A DNA stretch of 8,527 bases from the NCBI GenBank assembly GCA_965661115.1, contig CBFICO010000103.1, positions 1-8,527 on the forward strand. The letters are read 5' to 3'. Positions 5,844 through 8,527 of this stretch are shown here, piece after piece. Source of the stretch: UBA6770 sp965661115. GTDB taxonomy: Bacteria; Bacteroidota; Bacteroidia; Flavobacteriales_G; Salibacteraceae. A program made the translations under genes and the position numbers. The first letter of the stretch is position 1; each line of letters starts with the position of its first letter. The notes beneath the pieces are model-generated. The model saw only the letters and a program-made list of their open reading frames with translations, had not been told where the DNA came from and did not search any database.

Positions 5844-6274
5844 AAACGCATCACCATTTCTTGATGAGGGATGCCATCCTCCAAGTATTTGTTGCCAGTT
5901 GATTTGAATCCAAGGTTGGTATAGAACTTATCTAAATATTGTTGTGCCGATATTTTGAGTAATTGATCTTTGTAATCCTTCTGGCAATCTGCAATTGCTG
6001 CCTTCATGATTTCAATTCCATAGCCGTTCATACGCTCTGTTTTTTTGACGACTACTCTTCCAATTTTTACAACCTCGTTTTTGGGAAGCAACAAGCGCAA
6101 GTATGCCACAATTTGATTGTTTTTACGAATGAAATAATGAACAGAATGTTGGTCAAGATTATCACAATCTTGGTAGGGACAATTTTGTTCAACCACAAAT
6201 ACCTCAGTGCGTAGCCTCAGTATTTCGTACAAATCGTCTTTGAGTAAATCTTGATACAGGTACTTTTCGATCAT
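5840..6274 (-). CDS. elaA: ElaA-family GNAT N-acetyltransferase
   Basis: Predicted acetyl-CoA-dependent acyltransferase of the GNAT fold; the physiological acceptor of ElaA is not established. The 144 residues match the compact family length. LRTEVFVVEQNCPYQDCD (21-38) is the family N-terminal signature. IGRVVV (71-76), followed by the acetyl-CoA loop R81-x-x-G84-x-G86, forms motif A. AQQYLDKFYTNLGF (110-123) and YLEDGIPHQEM (130-140) form motif B and the characteristic ElaA ending. The ATG shares its A with the stop codon of the upstream helicase-nuclease gene (TGATG, 6272-6276), so it is probably translated by re-initiation from that message. A role in DNA repair is not implied by this alone. 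No membrane or export signal is present. Confidence 0.93.
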   Translation of the reverse strand: MIEKYLYQDLLKDDLYEILRLRTEVFVVEQNCPYQDCDNLDQHSVHYFIRKNNQIVAYLRLLLPKNEVVKIGRVVVKKTERMNGYGIEIMKAAIADCQKDYKDQLLKISAQQYLDKFYTNLGFKSTGNKYLEDGIPHQEMVMRF

Positions 6275-8527
6275 CAGCTCACTTTTACGATTTGGACTTT
6301 CTCGGTATAAATAAGGTAAGCTTTAACTGGCTTGTTTTCAATTGTTTCAATTGCAGCGCAGTATTCAATGATTTGAAGTTTGTGTTTCTCTTCTTCACTT
6401 CCCGTTTTATAATCGATTACAATAGCTTTTTCCTTACCAACAATAACACAATCAGGTCTTAAATTTTGCGTTTGATTATTCGTTAATTCACGTTCTTTAA
6501 AGCGCTTTCCGGGTGTGTTAAACAGTTGTTTGAATTCGTTGGAATTGAACAATTGGTCGAGTTGTTGAATCAATTTTTGGTACAGTTCTGATTCGATATT
6601 AGGCCTGTTTTCTAATTCTTTTTTGATCTGTGGCCATTCGTCTGAGTGGTTAATTTTTCGCAGGGTTTTATGGAGGAGGTTACCAAAATCAGTTGACTCA
6701 GAACCTTCGATATTTACGGGGGCAATCTTTAACGTTGAAAGCCAATTATCGGTGTAAATTTTATCTATTTCAAACGATGAATCATGAGAAGATTCAAGGT
6801 CGGTTGGGTAGTCAGGGGCTACAAGTTCTCCTATAGCATAAGATTCAGTTTCCTCGTCAAACCCTGCCAGTTCTTGCAAAATAGGCTGATAAAGTTTGCG
6901 CATGTTACTCCGCGTTTCTCTTTCTCCAACATCGGCAATAATGTATAACGCCCTTTCGGCTCTGGTCATAGCCACATAATAGATATTGAAGGTATCGAGC
7001 CAAGTTTTGGCCTTTTCAGATTCAAATTCATTTTCAAATCTTGTTTGGGTTAGACGCTCACTGCAGTTTATAGTGGCTGCGGGTAGGTCAATACCAAATG
7101 GCGCTGGATCCACCCAAATACTTTGATCCACTGTTACCGAACCATTGGCATACGGAAAAATTACAGCTGGAAATTCGAGTCCTTTTGATTTATGCACCGT
7201 CATAATTCGGATGGCATCTTGATTCTCTGGCAATTCAAGGCTCAAATTGGTACCTTTTTTTTCTATCCATTCAATAAAATAGTGAACTGTTTTTTCAGGG
7301 TACTTTTTGCAGAACTCCATGGCTTTGTCTAATAATAGACTGATATAGGGTCCGGGTTTTTCTTCAATTTGCAACTCGCTAAGAATAGCAATTATTTGTT
7401 GATAAGGGTTTTGATCAATAAAGTTTAAAGGATTAAAAGAAATTCCAACAGAAGAAAGTGCCATTTGCAGGTTGGTGGAGCTGCCGTCTTGTGCTAGGCT
7501 TTGCAAAACGCTGTGCGTTTCTCCCGTTATTTTTTGGAGTTCTATTAATAGCGAAATGATTTCACAGGCTAAAATGCTTTGCTTATTTATGGTGTTGGTG
7601 TCGGTTTCATTTATTAGTATCGAGTATTTTAAAGCTGATAAAACCAGTAGTGTGCTAGGATGGCTGAATAAAAGTAAACCCTCGCTAGTAATGATATCAG
7701 TTTTTGGCTGAAGAAGCCTTGATAGCTCGCTGATGTTATGGTTACTTCGGCATAGAATGGCAATATCTTTTTTTCTAAATCCGGCATTTAGGAGTTCCTG
7801 TATTTTCTCAAATACTCTTTCTCCCATTTGTTCGTGCTTGGTTAAAATAGTGATTCTGTTTTCAGCGAGTTGGTCGCTTTCGTTTTGATAATAAAGCGTT
7901 GAGTAGTTTACATATCCTTTGGTTTCTAATTGTATGGGTATCTGTGCAACTTGGCTATAAACATCTTCCACTATTCCAGGTTTTTGTTTCGCTAACTCAG
8001 TAAACAGGTGATTATTAAATTCAACAATGGTTTTGCTCGATCTCCAATTGGCATCCAACACCAAATCATTTACGTATTGCTCCAGAACGTTGCTTCTTTC
8101 TTTAGTGACTTCGTCGGCATTTTTGTCATTTATCTTAGGCATGTAAACCAATTGGTCCGCATCACCTCCTCGCCAACGATAAATGGCTTGTTTGGCATCT
8201 CCCACAATTAAGCTACTTTTTCCGAAGGCCAATCCGTTTTCAACCAAAGGAAGTAGATTGTACCATTGGGTTTTACTAGTGTCTTGAAATTCGTCCAGTA
8301 AAAAATTGCGATAGCGGTACCCTAAGCGTTCGTATATGTATGGGGCAGGTTCATTCTGCACAATATTGGCTATCATTCGGTTAAAGGTGCTAATTGGAAT
8401 TACATTACGTTGAGCACACAACTCTAAAAATGCGGCCTTTACTTTTACTAGTAAACCTAATCCGTACATGTTTTTTTTGATTCCAGAGAGCACAATCCAT
8501 TTCTCAATATTCTTTTCACTAAAATCA
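6274..8527 (-). CDS. addA: AddA/RecB-like UvrD-family helicase-nuclease, partial (N-terminus beyond right edge)
   Basis: Helicase-nuclease subunit that processes double-strand breaks for recombination. The frame stays open to the edge: 11 codons precede the GTG at 8493, so that GTG is internal. About 750 codons are visible. Counting from the first full codon (8526-8524): DEFQD (78-82, Walker B), GDAKQAIYRWRGGD (109-122, motif III), NWRS (160-163, IV), TVHKSKGLEF (443-452, V) and YYVAMTRAERALY (516-528, VI). The C-terminus is a RecB-type PD-(D/E)XK nuclease: GNLLH (615-619), RPD with Asp692, DYKTG (Asp705, Lys707) and Q718-x-x-x-Y722, all intact. The Walker A motif must lie outside. Family length is a little over 1,000 residues, so roughly 300 are missing. 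The partner AddB is not in the window and may lie upstream. The stop overlaps the elaA start (TGATG). AddA is preferred over RecB because the lineage normally uses AddAB; a stand-alone UvrD/nuclease is the alternative. Confidence 0.93.
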   Translation of the reverse strand, partial: DFSEKNIEKWIVLSGIKKNMYGLGLLVKVKAAFLELCAQRNVIPISTFNRMIANIVQNEPAPYIYERLGYRYRNFLLDEFQDTSKTQWYNLLPLVENGLAFGKSSLIVGDAKQAIYRWRGGDADQLVYMPKINDKNADEVTKERSNVLEQYVNDLVLDANWRSSKTIVEFNNHLFTELAKQKPGIVEDVYSQVAQIPIQLETKGYVNYSTLYYQNESDQLAENRITILTKHEQMGERVFEKIQELLNAGFRKKDIAILCRSNHNISELSRLLQPKTDIITSEGLLLFSHPSTLLVLSALKYSILINETDTNTINKQSILACEIISLLIELQKITGETHSVLQSLAQDGSSTNLQMALSSVGISFNPLNFIDQNPYQQIIAILSELQIEEKPGPYISLLLDKAMEFCKKYPEKTVHYFIEWIEKKGTNLSLELPENQDAIRIMTVHKSKGLEFPAVIFPYANGSVTVDQSIWVDPAPFGIDLPAATINCSERLTQTRFENEFESEKAKTWLDTFNIYYVAMTRAERALYIIADVGERETRSNMRKLYQPILQELAGFDEETESYAIGELVAPDYPTDLESSHDSSFEIDKIYTDNWLSTLKIAPVNIEGSESTDFGNLLHKTLRKINHSDEWPQIKKELENRPNIESELYQKLIQQLDQLFNSNEFKQLFNTPGKRFKERELTNNQTQNLRPDCVIVGKEKAIVIDYKTGSEEEKHKLQIIEYCAAIETIENKPVKAYLIYTEKVQIVKVS

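Noticed and set aside
5963..6214. 83-codon plus-strand ORF with Cys/Phe-rich sequence
   Set aside because: It is antisense to the conserved ElaA motifs; its apparent hydrophobicity is a by-product of the opposite strand.
8471..8478. A8 run giving A_AAA_AAC in the helicase-nuclease gene
   Set aside because: It matches a slippery heptamer in phase, but the zero frame continues through all helicase and nuclease motifs, so no recoding is needed.
8491..8493. GTG as the start of the helicase-nuclease gene
   Set aside because: Eleven further in-frame codons (beginning DFSEKNIEKW) run to the window edge without a stop, and the Walker A region is missing, so this is an internal Val codon.

Overview
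The window looks like ordinary chromosome of a low-GC member of the Bacteroidota, most likely a flavobacterium-like lineage. The evidence is AT-rich coding sequence without Shine-Dalgarno leaders, TAnnTTTG-type -7 boxes at several gene starts, a Bacteroidota-restricted family (DUF4301), a lipoprotein M1 peptidase, and an AddA-type helicase-nuclease. I see no transposase, integrase, phage gene, CRISPR array, tRNA or rRNA.

Layout. Positions 1-964 (minus) hold the N-terminal 321 codons of a proline dehydrogenase that runs off the left edge. Ten bases upstream of it ends a 627-residue leukotriene-A4-hydrolase-like M1 aminopeptidase lipoprotein (975-2858, minus); the two look co-transcribed and could link peptide trimming to proline catabolism. 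A 309-base divergent spacer (2859-3167) follows. It carries a perfect -7 box and a facing pair of REP/dRS3-like palindromes. Positions 3168-4574 (plus) encode a DUF4301 protein that looks like a divergent nucleotidyltransferase. Convergent to it is a minus-strand pair: rdgB (4990-5577), the house-cleaning NTP pyrophosphatase, overlapped by ATGA with a small membrane-anchored protein (4631-4993). The C-terminus of that small protein appears to be shifted out of frame at a six-base T run. Positions 5603-5833 (plus) encode a 76-residue unknown protein divergent from rdgB. It is convergent to an ElaA-type acetyltransferase (5840-6274, minus), whose start codon overlaps the stop of a large AddA-like helicase-nuclease. 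The latter occupies 6274-8527 and lacks its N-terminus, which lies beyond the right edge.

Functionally this is a patchwork of housekeeping modules: peptide/proline use, nucleotide-pool sanitation, recombinational repair and a Bacteroidota-specific putative nucleotidyltransferase. No new multi-gene system is evident. The most unusual signals are the correctly phased T_TTT_TTG frameshift site with a recognisable C-terminus in the -1 frame, the paired palindromes in the probable leader of the DUF4301 gene, and back-to-back -7 boxes in the 25-base gap upstream of rdgB.
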